Numbered from the stretch's first letter, positions 1-8,545 are shown. The stretch is DNA of 64,000 nucleotides from an uncultured Pseudomonadota bacterium (GCA_937898635.1 CALEJW010000044.1:1-64000); one strand, 5' to 3'. Made by a program: numbers and translations. The notes: generated by a model not told the origin, from the sequence alone.

Positions 1-119
1 GGCGCTTCGAGCAGGGCGCGGTCGCGGGCGTCACGGCGATCTCGGCGCTCCTCGAAAGGCACTTCCCCGCGGGCGAGGGCAACCGGAACGAATTGCCCGA
101 CCAGCCCGTGATGCTCTAG
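1..119 (+). CDS. C-terminal fragment, probable TPM-domain protein
   Basis: The window opens inside a plus-strand reading frame (first full codon at position 3) that ends at TAG 117-119. The visible 38 residues end in ELPDQPVML, preceded by GVTAISALLERHFP. The short helix with an Ala-Gly-Val-Thr-Ala pattern followed by a tail of the form NELPD-P-V-L resembles the end of TPM-domain (TLP18.3/Psb32-like) membrane-associated proteins of betaproteobacteria. That assignment is from memory of the family and rests on very few residues. The gene converges on the small minus-strand gene that follows, with only 19 bases between them. Confidence 0.4.
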   Translation, partial: RFEQGAVAGVTAISALLERHFPAGEGNRNELPDQPVML

Positions 120-138
120 CTCCGGGCCGGCGTCGACG

Positions 139-375
139 CTAGCGGCGCGCGCCTGGCGGGAGCAGCTCCACGGGAACGGGTTTTCGCGCGGCCGCGGCGG
201 GCGCGTGCTTCGGCGTGGAGAGGTTGACGATCGCGATGAATGCGGCGCTCGCGGCCAGCGCGAGGGCGGCCACGAGCGCGATCCGCTTCAGGCGGGCGCG
301 GCGCGTGCGCTCCGGCCGGTAGGGGCGCACCGACTCGTCGAGCGCCTTCTTGATGGCGTGGTCGCGGAAATCCAT
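139..375 (-). CDS. small single-span membrane protein, unknown
   Basis: A 78-residue protein beginning MDFRDHAIKKALDES. It has a basic juxtamembrane stretch (about residues 20-31), one hydrophobic segment (about 32-51) and a Pro/Ala-rich tail, so it is predicted to be N-in with one transmembrane helix. It lies 40 bases downstream of ccmH on the same strand and may be the last gene of the ccm operon. I recognise no family. Its position suggests, but does not show, a role with cytochrome c biogenesis. The lack of known motifs and the strong GC bias leave some doubt that it is expressed. Confidence 0.5.
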   Translation of the reverse strand: MDFRDHAIKKALDESVRPYRPERTRRARLKRIALVAALALAASAAFIAIVNLSTPKHAPAAAARKPVPVELLPPGARR

Positions 376-415
376 GCCGGCGTCGGAGGGCGCGGCGCCT
401 CGCGCCGGGAAAGAC

Positions 416-892
416 TCAGCGCCCGGGCTTCGCGTCGTCTTCCGACGCGAGGAGGGCCTCGATCTCGCGCCGGCGGGCGGGATCGGGCGCCGGCGCGGCC
501 GCGGGCAAGTCGCGGCGGCGGCGAAGCAGCACGAAGAAGGCGGCGAACGCGCCCACGATCAGCAGCCCCGGTCCCACCCACAGGACGGCCGTGACGGCGT
601 TGAAGGGCGGCTTGTAGAGCACGAAGTCGCCGTAGCGGTCCACCATGTAGCCGCGGATCTCCTCGTCGCTGCGACCCTCGCGGATCATGCCGCGCACCTG
701 CTGGCGCAGGTCCACGGCGAGGGGCGCGTCGGAGTCCGCGATGGTCTGGTTCTGGCAGACGAGGCAGCGCAGCTCGTGGGCGATGGCCTTCAGGCGCGCC
801 TCCACCTTCGGGTCGGGATTGGCGATCTCGGTGGACTGGCCCCAGGCGGCGAGCGAGGCGGCCAGCGCGAGGGCGGGGAGGAGTCGCTTCAT
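416..892 (-). CDS. ccmH: cytochrome c maturation protein CcmH
   Basis: A 158-residue protein with an N-terminal signal sequence (MKRLLPALALAASLAAWG), the family signature LRCLVCQNQT (the CxxC redox pair that reduces apocytochrome heme-binding cysteines), and a C-terminal transmembrane helix near residues 105-127. CcmH works with CcmG and CcmF in the periplasm to keep CXXCH thiols reduced and deliver apocytochrome for heme ligation. Its start overlaps the end of ccmG by four bases (ATGA), which fits translational coupling. This is the short, single-domain form; the TPR domain is supplied by the separate ccmI at the head of the operon. Confidence 0.95.
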   Translation of the reverse strand: MKRLLPALALAASLAAWGQSTEIANPDPKVEARLKAIAHELRCLVCQNQTIADSDAPLAVDLRQQVRGMIREGRSDEEIRGYMVDRYGDFVLYKPPFNAVTAVLWVGPGLLIVGAFAAFFVLLRRRRDLPAAAPAPDPARRREIEALLASEDDAKPGR

Positions 893-1419
893 GCGTTCAG
901 CTTCGCGAGGAGGGGAAGGAGGGTCTTCTCGAGGACCTCGGGGGTGATCGGGCCGATCTGCTTGTAGCGGATGACGCCCTGCTTGTCGATCACGAAGGTC
1001 TCCGGGGCGCCGTACACGCCGTAGTCGATGCCCACCTTGCCGTCGATGTCCCAGACCGAGAGCTGGTACGGGTCCCCGTGCTGCTTGAGCCACTTCGTCG
1101 CGTCGGCGCGCTGGTCCTTGTAGTTGAGGCCCACGATCGGGACGAGGCCCTTGCGGCTCATGTCGTTGAGCACCGGGTGCTCGACGCGGCAGGAGACGCA
1201 CCACGAGGCCCACACGTTGAGGAGCCAGACCTTGCCCTTCATCTGCTCGGGCGAGAAGGTGGCCTCGGGCTCGTGCAGCTTCGCGAGCGTGAAGCCCGGC
1301 GCGGGCTTGCCGATGAAGGGCGAGGGGACCTGGCGCGGGTCCCGGGTGAGGCCCACCGCGAGGAACACGCACAGGACCGCGAAGAGCCCCAGCGGGACGA
1401 TGTACTTGAGGGCCTTCAT
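889..1419 (-). CDS. ccmG: thiol:disulfide interchange protein CcmG/DsbE
   Basis: A 176-residue membrane-anchored periplasmic thioredoxin. It has an N-terminal anchor helix (residues about 5-25), a thioredoxin fold, the active site WASWCVSCRVEHP, and the CcmG-typical cis-Pro region near GAPETFVID. It passes reducing equivalents from DsbD/CcdA to CcmH or apocytochrome c. The CVSC active site differs from the CPTC of many family members, but the surrounding WxxWC and RxEHP residues are kept. It sits three bases after ccmF and overlaps ccmH by four bases. Confidence 0.95.
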   Translation of the reverse strand: MKALKYIVPLGLFAVLCVFLAVGLTRDPRQVPSPFIGKPAPGFTLAKLHEPEATFSPEQMKGKVWLLNVWASWCVSCRVEHPVLNDMSRKGLVPIVGLNYKDQRADATKWLKQHGDPYQLSVWDIDGKVGIDYGVYGAPETFVIDKQGVIRYKQIGPITPEVLEKTLLPLLAKLNA

Positions 1420-1422
1420 CGG

Positions 1423-3405
1423 CTAGTCGCCGGTGGCGAGCGCGCCCGAGGGCGCCGGCGCGGTGCGCCGGGACAGGCGGTAGCGGCGGTCGGCGATCGC
1501 GAGGAAGCCGCCGAGGGCCATGAGCAGGCACCCGCCCCAGATCCAGTCGACGAAGGGCTTGTGGTAGATGCGCACGCCCCAGGCATTGCCGTCGACCTGC
1601 TCGCCGAGCGAGACGTAGAGGTCGCCCGTGAGGCTCGCCCGGATGTCGGCCTCCGTCATCGTCTGGCCCGAGGCGCGGTAGAGGCGCTTCTCGGGGTACA
1701 TCTTGACCAGGAGCTCGGAGGCGCCCGCGCGGCGCACCTCGAAGATGCCCTGCAGGGCGGCGTAGTTGGGCCCCGGGACGTCGCGCGTGCCGGCGAAGCG
1801 GAACTCGTAGCCGGCGAGGGCGACGGTGTCGCCCGGCGCCATGCGGATGTCGCGCTCGGTCTCGAAGCCCTTCACCATCGCCACGCCGATGATGAAGGCG
1901 GCCACGCCCACGTGGGCGACCTGCATCCCGTACCACGAGGCGGAGTTGGCGCGCAGCTTCGCGAGGAGCCCTGACTGGGGCGCGGCGCGCAGCCGGTCGC
2001 GGAACTGGAGCGCGGTCGCGAGGATCACCCAGAAGGCGAGGAAGAGGCCGAGCGCCACCAGCGCCGACCACTTGCCCCTGGCGATCGGCACGAGGATCGC
2101 GCAGGCGAGGGCCACGCCCAGCGCCCACTTCAGGCGCGTGGCGAGGTCGGGCAGCGCCGCCCGCTTCCAGCTCGCCATGGGGCCGATCGCCATGAGGAAG
2201 ACGGCCGGCGCCATGAGCGGGAAGAACACCGCGTCGAAGTAGGGCGGGCCGACGGAGATCTTGCCCAGGCCGAGGGTGTCGACCACGAGCGGGTAGAGCG
2301 TGCCGAGGAACACCGCCGCGAGCGCGATCACGAGCAGGACGTTGTTCGCGAGCAGCATCGACTCGCGCGAGACGCCGGCGAACTGCCCGCCGATGCCCAC
2401 GCGGGGCGCGCGCCACGCGAAGAGGGCGAGCGAGCCGCCCACCACGATCGCGAGGAAGCCGAGGATGAAGACGCCGCGCTTGGGGTCCGTCGCGAAGGCG
2501 TGCACCGAGGTGAGCACCCCGGAGCGCACGAGGAAGGTCCCGAGGAGCGAGAGCGAGAAGGCGAGGATCGCGAGGAGCACCGTCCAGCTGCGGAAGGCGC
2601 CGCGCTTTTCCGTGACGGCGAGCGAGTGGATGAGCGCGGTCCCCACGAGCCACGGCATGAAGGAGGCGTTCTCCACCGGGTCCCAGAACCACCAGCCGCC
2701 CCAGCCGAGCTCGTAGTAGGCCCACCAGCTGCCCAGCGCGATGCCGATGGTGAGGAAGCACCACGCGGCCGTGGTCCAGGGGCGCGACCAGCGCGCCCAG
2801 GCGCTGTCCAGCCGCCCTTCGAGCAGCGCGGCGATGGCGAAGGCGAAGGCCACGGCGAACCCCACGTAGCCCATGTAGAGGAGCGGCGGGTGCATCACCA
2901 TGCCCGGGTCCTGCAGGAGCGGGTTCAGGTCGCGCCCGTCGGCGGCGGGAGGCAGCAGGCGCTCGAACGGGTTGGAGGTGGTGAGGATGAAGAGGAGGAA
3001 TCCCACCGAGATGAGGCCCATGATCCCGATGACCCGGGCGGCGATGCGCTCGGGCAGGTGCCGCGAAAGCAGGGCCACGGCGGCGGTCCAGCCGCCGAGC
3101 ATGAGCGCCCAGAGGAGCATCGAGCCTTCGTGGGAGCCCCAGGACGCGGCGAAGCGGTAGTGGACCGGCAGGCTCAGGTTCGAGTGCTGCGCCACGTTCG
3201 CCACGGAGAAGTCGTTGTTCACGAAGGAGGTGGCGAGCGCGGCCCAGGCGAGGAGCACGAAGAGGAACTGGCCGAGGGCGATCGGCCGGGCGGTCGCCGT
3301 CCACGCGGGCTTGCCGAGGCTCGTGCCGGCGAGCGGCAGGAAGGCCTGGGCGAGGCCGAGGAGGAGCGCGAGGACCAGCGCGAGCTGGCCGATTTCCGGG
3401 ATCAT
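1423..3405 (-). CDS. ccmF: heme lyase subunit CcmF
   Basis: A 660-residue polytopic membrane protein of normal CcmF length. It carries the tryptophan-rich heme-handling motif WWFWDPVENASFMPW (about residues 226-240) and the conserved PPLLYMGYVG segment near residue 173. CcmF takes heme from holo-CcmE and, with CcmH, ligates it to apocytochromes in the periplasm. Its ATG overlaps the stop of ccmE by four bases. The adjacent cluster of multiheme cytochromes gives this gene an obvious local clientele. Confidence 0.97.
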   Translation of the reverse strand: MIPEIGQLALVLALLLGLAQAFLPLAGTSLGKPAWTATARPIALGQFLFVLLAWAALATSFVNNDFSVANVAQHSNLSLPVHYRFAASWGSHEGSMLLWALMLGGWTAAVALLSRHLPERIAARVIGIMGLISVGFLLFILTTSNPFERLLPPAADGRDLNPLLQDPGMVMHPPLLYMGYVGFAVAFAFAIAALLEGRLDSAWARWSRPWTTAAWCFLTIGIALGSWWAYYELGWGGWWFWDPVENASFMPWLVGTALIHSLAVTEKRGAFRSWTVLLAILAFSLSLLGTFLVRSGVLTSVHAFATDPKRGVFILGFLAIVVGGSLALFAWRAPRVGIGGQFAGVSRESMLLANNVLLVIALAAVFLGTLYPLVVDTLGLGKISVGPPYFDAVFFPLMAPAVFLMAIGPMASWKRAALPDLATRLKWALGVALACAILVPIARGKWSALVALGLFLAFWVILATALQFRDRLRAAPQSGLLAKLRANSASWYGMQVAHVGVAAFIIGVAMVKGFETERDIRMAPGDTVALAGYEFRFAGTRDVPGPNYAALQGIFEVRRAGASELLVKMYPEKRLYRASGQTMTEADIRASLTGDLYVSLGEQVDGNAWGVRIYHKPFVDWIWGGCLLMALGGFLAIADRRYRLSRRTAPAPSGALATGD

Positions 3406-3872
3406 CGCTTGCTCCCTCCCTGTCCGGCGAAGTTCTCCTTCGCCATGGGGTGTCCCGCCTGCTTGAGGGCTTCGGCCGCCTCGGGCGGCATGTAGTTCTC
3501 GTCGTGCTTGGCGAGGACCTGGGAGGCCTTGAAGGTGCCGTCGGGCCCGACGCGTCCCTCGGCCACCACGCCCTTGCCCTCCTTGAAGAGGTCCGGAAGG
3601 ATGCCGGTGTAGACGACGGGGACGCTCTCGGCGCCGTCGGTCACCTTGAAGGAGACCGTGAGCGCGTCCTGCTGGCGCACCACGGTGCCGCCCTCGACCA
3701 GGCCGCCGACGCGGAAGTTGCGGTCGAGCGGGACTTCCTTCTTCGCCACCTGCGTCGGGGTGAAGAAGAACACCAGGTTCGACTGGAAGGCGTTCAGCAC
3801 CAGGGCGGCGGCCACGCCCAGGGCGGCGAGCCCGCCGGCGATGGCGAGCGCGCGTTTAGTTCTCGGCTTCAA
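3402..3872 (-). CDS. ccmE: periplasmic heme chaperone CcmE
   Basis: A 156-residue heme chaperone with an N-terminal membrane anchor (residues about 9-27), the LVFFFTPTQ start of the OB-fold, the FRVGGLVEGGTV strand, and the heme-binding motif VLAKHDENYMPPE, in which the His binds heme covalently and the Tyr stabilises it. It receives heme from CcmC and gives it to CcmF. Its start overlaps the end of ccmD by 17 bases. Confidence 0.97.
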   Translation of the reverse strand: MKPRTKRALAIAGGLAALGVAAALVLNAFQSNLVFFFTPTQVAKKEVPLDRNFRVGGLVEGGTVVRQQDALTVSFKVTDGAESVPVVYTGILPDLFKEGKGVVAEGRVGPDGTFKASQVLAKHDENYMPPEAAEALKQAGHPMAKENFAGQGGSKR

Positions 3873-4038
3873 GATCCCGTTCCTCCTCGATGGCGGCGAG
3901 CGCCCGCTGGCGCCGGACCCGCAACAAGACCAATTCGACCACGATGGCGACGAGAAGTGCCCCGTAGGACATCCACACGAAGTACGCGTGGCCCCCCATC
4001 GCCCAGAAATCCGACCAGCTCGACCACCAGATCGTCAT
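3856..4038 (-). CDS. ccmD: heme exporter accessory protein CcmD
   Basis: A 60-residue, single-helix membrane protein. The segment GGHAYFVWMSYG followed by a hydrophobic helix and a basic RVRRQRAL stretch is typical of CcmD. In other bacteria CcmD helps release holo-CcmE from the CcmABC complex. The ATG at 4036-4038 overlaps the stop of ccmC by four bases, and its end overlaps ccmE, so its identity is also set by position. Confidence 0.93.
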   Translation of the reverse strand: MTIWWSSWSDFWAMGGHAYFVWMSYGALLVAIVVELVLLRVRRQRALAAIEEERDLEAEN

Positions 4039-4760
4039 GCCGCCCCCGCTTCGCGCACCCACTGCGCGCGCCTCTCGCGCTCGAGGATCACCGAGCGCAC
4101 GCGCACGAGCGTCGCCCCGATCGCGTACATCCACGCGGCGAAGCTCATGACGAGCATGCCGGTGAGCATCGTCACGTGCATGCTCGTGCCCTTGAAGCTC
4201 ACGCTGGAGCCCTGGTGCAGCGTGTTCCACCACTGCACGGAGAAGTAGATGATCGGCAGGTTCACGACGCCGATGAGCGCGAGGAGCGCCGCCGCGCGGT
4301 CGCCGCGGCGCGGGTCCTCGAAGGCGTTGGCGAGCGCCATGTAGCCGAAGTAGAGGAAGAGGAGCACCAGCTCCGAGGTGAGCCGCGCGTCCCACACCCA
4401 GTAGGTGCCCCAGGTGGGCCGCCCCCAGAAGGCGCCCGTCCACAGGGCGATGAAGGTGAACATCGCGCCCGTGGGGGCGATGGCGCGGGCCATCATCGCC
4501 GAGAGCCGGGTGTTGAAGACGAGGGTGAGCCCGCAATAGCAGGCCATCACGAAGTACAGGAACATCGACATCCAGGCCGTGGGCACGTGGATGAAGATCA
4601 CCCGGTAGACGGCGCCCTGCTGGGCGTCCGTGGGCGCCACGAGGAGGCCGAGGTACAGGCCCCAGGCGGCCAGCACGGCGGCCAGGATGAAGAACCAGGG
4701 GGCCAGCCGCCCGGCGAGCCGGAAGAAGGTCGGGGGCGAGGAGAAATAGAACCAGTTCAT
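4035..4760 (-). CDS. ccmC: heme exporter protein CcmC
   Basis: A 241-residue, six-helix membrane protein. It carries the WWD-type signature WGTYWVWDARLTSELVL and flanking periplasmic-face histidines (FIHVPTAWM and the NTLHQGSS region). CcmC binds heme in the membrane and loads it onto CcmE. The start MNWFYFSSPPTF was chosen because upstream codons read into low-complexity sequence; it leaves a 92-base gap after ccmB, the only sizeable gap inside the ccm operon. Confidence 0.96.
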   Translation of the reverse strand: MNWFYFSSPPTFFRLAGRLAPWFFILAAVLAAWGLYLGLLVAPTDAQQGAVYRVIFIHVPTAWMSMFLYFVMACYCGLTLVFNTRLSAMMARAIAPTGAMFTFIALWTGAFWGRPTWGTYWVWDARLTSELVLLFLYFGYMALANAFEDPRRGDRAAALLALIGVVNLPIIYFSVQWWNTLHQGSSVSFKGTSMHVTMLTGMLVMSFAAWMYAIGATLVRVRSVILERERRAQWVREAGAA

Positions 4761-4852
4761 GGGCTTGGCGTCGGATTCGCGTGGGCGGAGTATCGCCCGG
4801 ACGGGCGGGAATCGGTTGCGGGATCGCAAAGGGCGGGGGTGGCCACGGCGCC

Positions 4853-5563
4853 CTAGTCCACGGCGATCCGGACGGCCATCCCGATGGCGGCCGGGAGCCC
4901 GACCAGCGCCGCGATGAGGGCCGCGCCCAGGAGCGAGAGGTGCGGGGCGGCCGAAAGTCCCGTGGCCTGCGCCTCCGACGCCCCGGCGCCGAAGATGAGC
5001 ACCGGGACGAAGAGCGGGAGCGCGAGGAGCGCGAGGAGCATGCCGCCGCCGCGCGCGCCCAGGGCGAGCGCGGCGCAGGCGCCGCCCAGCAGCGAGAGCA
5101 CCGGCGTGCCGATGGCGAGCGCGAGCGCCTGGACGGCGAGCGTGTCCGGGGCGAGGCCGTACTGCAGCCCGATGAGCGGCGAGAGGAGCGTGAGGGGCAG
5201 GCCCGAGACGATCCAGTGGGCGGCGATCTTGCCCGCGGCCCAGCCGAGCGCCGGGTGCGGCGAGAGCGTCATCTGCTCGAGGGAGCCGTCCGCGTAATCC
5301 GCGGCGAAGAGCCCGGGCAGCGCGAGGAAGGCGGCGAGGAGCGCGCCGACCCAGATCACGCCGGGGCCGATCCGCGTGAGCAGCTGCGGCTCCGCGCCGA
5401 TGCCCAGCGGAAAGAGGGAGGCGACGAGCGCGAAGAACGCGACGGTGAGCACCGCCTCGTCGGGATGCCGCCACGCGAGGCGCAGGTCGCGCGCCATCGC
5501 CCACGAGAAGCCGCCCGTGAAGGACCCCGCCGTTTGCCCGCCTGCCGTCACGGTCGCGTCCAT
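4853..5563 (-). CDS. ccmB: heme exporter protein CcmB
   Basis: A 236-residue integral membrane protein, the permease partner of the ATPase CcmA. It has six hydrophobic segments and the conserved cytoplasmic stretch FAADYADGSLEQMTLSP early in the protein. The N-terminus is about ten residues longer than in many homologues, and a later start at an internal Met (MARDLRLAWRHPDE) would fit the family equally well. It lies seven bases after ccmA. Confidence 0.94.
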   Translation of the reverse strand: MDATVTAGGQTAGSFTGGFSWAMARDLRLAWRHPDEAVLTVAFFALVASLFPLGIGAEPQLLTRIGPGVIWVGALLAAFLALPGLFAADYADGSLEQMTLSPHPALGWAAGKIAAHWIVSGLPLTLLSPLIGLQYGLAPDTLAVQALALAIGTPVLSLLGGACAALALGARGGGMLLALLALPLFVPVLIFGAGASEAQATGLSAAPHLSLLGAALIAALVGLPAAIGMAVRIAVD

Positions 5564-5570
5564 GGCGCGC

Positions 5571-6218
5571 TCAGGCGAGGCGAAGCTCGCGGATCACGCC
5601 CGAGGCGGGCGCGAGGCGGTGGTGCGTGGCCACGAGCGCGAGGCCCCCGCGGGCGAGGTGGCGGTCGAGGAGGTCCACGAAGAGGGCCTGGCCCGCGTCG
5701 TCCAGCGCGGTGAGCGGTTCGTCGAGCACCCAGAGCTCGGCGGGGTCGAGGGCGAGGCGCGCGAGGCCGATGCGCCGGCGTTGTCCCGCCGAGAGGCGCC
5801 GCGACGGCAGCCGCCGGCGCTTTTCCAGGCCCACGGCGGCGAGCGCCTCGCGCCTCGCCTCGGGCGTGGACGGCACGCCGCGCAGGCGCAGCGAGAACTC
5901 GAGGTTCTCCTCGGCCGACAGGTCGTCCTTGAGCCCCGGCAGGTGGCCCGCGAAGGCGGTCCCCGCGCGCATGCGCTCGGGGTCGGTGCGCGTGGACTCC
6001 CCGTGCCAGTGGATCGCGCCCTCGTCGGGACGGGTGAGCCCGGTCACGCAGCGCAGGAGCGTCGTCTTGCCGCAGCCGTTGGGACCGCGCACGCACAGCA
6101 GTTCCCCGCCCGCCACCGCGAAGTCGATGCCGGAGAAGAGCAGGGCGGGACCGCGCCGGCAGGCGAGGCCTCGGACCTCGAGGACGTCGGGGGCGCCGCT
6201 GCGGTGTTTCCCGGTCAT
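5571..6218 (-). CDS. ccmA: heme exporter ATP-binding protein CcmA
   Basis: A 215-residue ABC ATPase with Walker A GPNGCGKTTLLR, the signature LSAGQRRRIGLARL and Walker B LWVLDEPLTALDD. With CcmB and CcmC it forms the complex whose ATP hydrolysis releases holo-CcmE from CcmC. It is the second gene of the operon, three bases after ccmI. Confidence 0.97.
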   Translation of the reverse strand: MTGKHRSGAPDVLEVRGLACRRGPALLFSGIDFAVAGGELLCVRGPNGCGKTTLLRCVTGLTRPDEGAIHWHGESTRTDPERMRAGTAFAGHLPGLKDDLSAEENLEFSLRLRGVPSTPEARREALAAVGLEKRRRLPSRRLSAGQRRRIGLARLALDPAELWVLDEPLTALDDAGQALFVDLLDRHLARGGLALVATHHRLAPASGVIRELRLA

Positions 6219-6221
6219 GCG

Positions 6222-7541
6222 CTAGGGAACGACCTTGTCGATCACGATGTTCACGCCCTTCGCGCCGGGCGCGATCGCGGCGCTCGTGCCGACGAGGTCC
6301 CCGGGCTGCGTGACCGCGCCGCCGGACTTCGACACGCGCGCCTCCACCACCACCGAGGGCGTGGTCGAGAGCCGTGCCGCGGGCGTCATGCCCATGGAGT
6401 CGTCGAGCACGAAGGCCTTGGGAAGCTCGCCCGCGCCGCCGCGCAGGATCGCGAGCGGGATCCGCGAGCCGCTGGCCGCGCGCGCGTAGATGAAGAGCGT
6501 GTCCGTGGGCCCGGCCTTGCCGCGCAGGGACTCGGCGAGGCGCACGGTTCCCGAGACCGTCGCGCCGCCGGCGGAAGCGGGCGCCGCGGCCGGGGCGCCC
6601 GCCGCCGGGGCGGGGGCGAGGGGCGCCTGCGCCGCGGGAGGCGGCGGGGCCTTCGCGGGCGCGCCGGAGGCGAGCGCCTTCGAGGGCGGCTGGGGCTTTC
6701 CGGCCGCCGCGGCGCGCGCGCGCACGTCCTCGATGATGCCCAGCACCTGCGTCTCGTCCTCGGAGCCGGGGGCGACGACGGCGTGCAGGCGCTCCCAGTA
6801 GCCGAGCGAGGCGGCGTAGTCGCCGACGTTCAGCTTCGCGGTCCCGGCGAGCGCGAGCGCCTTCGGATGGCGCGGGTCCGCCTGCAATGCGCGCATGACG
6901 AGCTCCGTGGGCTCGCCGGAGAGGTTGCGCCCGCGCGAGAGCGCGAGCGCGTCCGCGTAGTCGGCGAGCACGGAAGCGTCCTGCGGCGCGATCTTCGCGA
7001 GGTGCGCGTAGGCCTCGAGCGCCTTTTCGGGCTTGCCCGTGGCCGCGAAGGAGCGCGCGAGGAGCATCCAGCCCTCGACGTCGTCGGGCTGGCGCTTCAT
7101 GCGGGCCTCGAGCTCGGCCACCATCTGCTCGATCTGGTGGTCGCCCGGCGCGGCCCCGGCGGCGGCGAGGACCCGGGGGTCGGTCACCTGCGGGATGCCG
7201 ACCCAGAGGTAGAAGCCGATGGCGGCGGCGGGCACGAGGAGCGCGAAGAGCGCGGCCGTGACCCAGGGCTTGCGCGCCGGCGCCGCGGGGGCGGGCGCCG
7301 CGCCCTCGAGATCCTCGTCGGCGCGGGCGGCGAGTTCCGCCAGCGCGGATTCGCGGGCGTCCTTCGGCAGCAGTCCGCTCGCCAGGTCGGCCTCGATCTC
7401 CTGGCGCTGCCCGCGCAGCACGGCGAGGTTGGCCTCGCGCGTGGAGGGGCCGGATCGCGCGCGGCCGCGAAGCAGCGGCACGAGCACGAATGCGAGCGCC
7501 GCCACGATCATGAGGGCGGCCACGAACCAGAAAGTGAGCAT
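6222..7541 (-). CDS. ccmI: cytochrome c biogenesis factor CcmI (TPR protein)
   Basis: A 439-residue apocytochrome chaperone. Two N-terminal helices (residues about 3-23 and 92-115) flank a cytoplasmic loop. A periplasmic TPR region follows (about 140-260, including DDVEGWMLLARSFAATG and the repeat KALEAYAHLAKIAP). A low-complexity Ala/Pro linker comes next, then a C-terminal beta domain (about 325-439) of the type seen in betaproteobacterial CcmI. CcmI holds the C-terminus of apocytochromes for the CcmF/H ligation complex. It is the first gene of the operon here, whereas in many genomes it is last. Confidence 0.93.
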   Translation of the reverse strand: MLTFWFVAALMIVAALAFVLVPLLRGRARSGPSTREANLAVLRGQRQEIEADLASGLLPKDARESALAELAARADEDLEGAAPAPAAPARKPWVTAALFALLVPAAAIGFYLWVGIPQVTDPRVLAAAGAAPGDHQIEQMVAELEARMKRQPDDVEGWMLLARSFAATGKPEKALEAYAHLAKIAPQDASVLADYADALALSRGRNLSGEPTELVMRALQADPRHPKALALAGTAKLNVGDYAASLGYWERLHAVVAPGSEDETQVLGIIEDVRARAAAAGKPQPPSKALASGAPAKAPPPPAAQAPLAPAPAAGAPAAAPASAGGATVSGTVRLAESLRGKAGPTDTLFIYARAASGSRIPLAILRGGAGELPKAFVLDDSMGMTPAARLSTTPSVVVEARVSKSGGAVTQPGDLVGTSAAIAPGAKGVNIVIDKVVP

Positions 7542-7577
7542 CGGGGGAGGGGCGGAAGGGTGGAAACGCGACGCCGG

Positions 7578-7583
7578 ATTATA
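7578..7583 (-). promoter_or_regulatory. candidate -10 box of the ccm operon
   Basis: Read on the minus strand this hexamer is TATAAT, a perfect sigma70 -10, 37 bases before the ccmI start. The hexamer about 17 bases upstream (GGGGAA) is a poor -35, so the promoter would be weak or activator-dependent. Confidence 0.35.
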
Positions 7584-7606
7584 CCGGAGGGGCGCGCCCT
7601 TTCCCC

Positions 7607-7634
7607 TTGCGAACGGTCAACGAGCCGCTACAAT
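7607..7634 (+). promoter_or_regulatory. candidate sigma70 promoter of the cytochrome island
   Basis: TTGCGA (7607-7612) and TACAAT (7629-7634) are separated by 16 bases on the plus strand. This would start transcription near 7641, about 70 bases before the GTG start of the first island gene. It lies back to back with the candidate ccm promoter, so the two operons share one intergenic region. Confidence 0.45.
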
Positions 7635-7711
7635 GCAGGCGCGCCTCGCCACGCCCGCATCGGGAGGCGCCCACGAAGAAGAAGACCACCGGGACGGGGA
7701 GGGAGAACAGG

Positions 7712-8545
7712 GTGCGACACCAGTCGATACTCGAGTACGCGCGTTTCCGGTGGTTCAAGGCGGCGCTCGTCCTGAGCGCGCTCGCGGGCTTCGCCTACCT
7801 CTGGCACGAGCCCGCGCTCAAGCCCTACGGCGGAACCCTCCTCGGCTACGGTCTCGGCACCGTCGGGGCGGTCCTCATCCTGTGGCTCGCGTGGTTCGGC
7901 GTGAGGAAGCGCCGCTACGGCTCGCGCGCCGGCACCGTCCAGGGATGGCTCTCGGCGCACGTCTACCTCGGCACGGCGCTGCTGGTCGTCGCAACGCTCC
8001 ACACCGGCTTCGAGCTCGGCTGGAACCTGCACACGCTGGCCTACGTGCTCATGGTGGCCACGGTGGCGAGCGGTTTCTACGGCACCTACGTGTACCTGTC
8101 GGTGCCGGGCCTCATGACCGCGAACCGCGGCGACGAGACGCTCGAGGCGATGGTCCTCAAGATCGCGGACCTCGACGACGAGATCCGCGCGAAGGCGCTC
8201 TCGCTTCCCGACGCGATCCTCAAGGCGGTCAACGCCTCGCTGGACCGCTCCCGGCTGGGCGGGTCGTTCCTGCGGATCGTTACGGGACGAGACGCCGACT
8301 GCCCGACGGCCGCGGCGGTGCGGGACCTGCCCGAGATCGGCAAGCAGCTCAGCGGCGAGGCGGCGAAGCTCAACCACGAGGTCTACACGCTGCTCCTGCA
8401 GAAGAACGAGCTCCTCGGGCGCGCCCGGCGCGACCTGCGCTACAAGGCGAAGCTCGACCTCTGGCTCTTCGTCCACGTGCCGCTCGCGATCGCGCTCCTC
8501 GCCGCGCTCGCCGCGCACGTGGTCGTCGTGTTCCTCTACTGGTAG
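7712..8545 (+). CDS. putative diheme b-type membrane cytochrome
   Basis: A 277-residue protein with five predicted transmembrane helices (about residues 15-31, 42-64, 79-100, 106-129 and 249-277) and a soluble loop of about 115 residues before the last helix. Two helices each carry His-X13-His: His83/His97 and His255/His269. That spacing is the classic pattern for two stacked b hemes across a membrane, as in cytochrome b of bc1 complexes; no other bc1 sequence is recognised. The GTG start was chosen for the GGAGGGAG-like stretch just upstream; a longer reading frame would add an implausible basic leader. It is the first gene of the multiheme cluster, so a quinol/quinone-linked electron-transfer role is inferred. 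Confidence 0.75.
   Translation: MRHQSILEYARFRWFKAALVLSALAGFAYLWHEPALKPYGGTLLGYGLGTVGAVLILWLAWFGVRKRRYGSRAGTVQGWLSAHVYLGTALLVVATLHTGFELGWNLHTLAYVLMVATVASGFYGTYVYLSVPGLMTANRGDETLEAMVLKIADLDDEIRAKALSLPDAILKAVNASLDRSRLGGSFLRIVTGRDADCPTAAAVRDLPEIGKQLSGEAAKLNHEVYTLLLQKNELLGRARRDLRYKAKLDLWLFVHVPLAIALLAALAAHVVVVFLYW

Noticed and set aside
416..3304. A 962-codon minus-strand frame across the ccmF region
   Set aside because: Only its last 158 codons are real (ccmH). The upstream part is an Arg/Pro/Ala-rich shadow of ccmF and ccmG, as are many long frames in this high-GC sequence.
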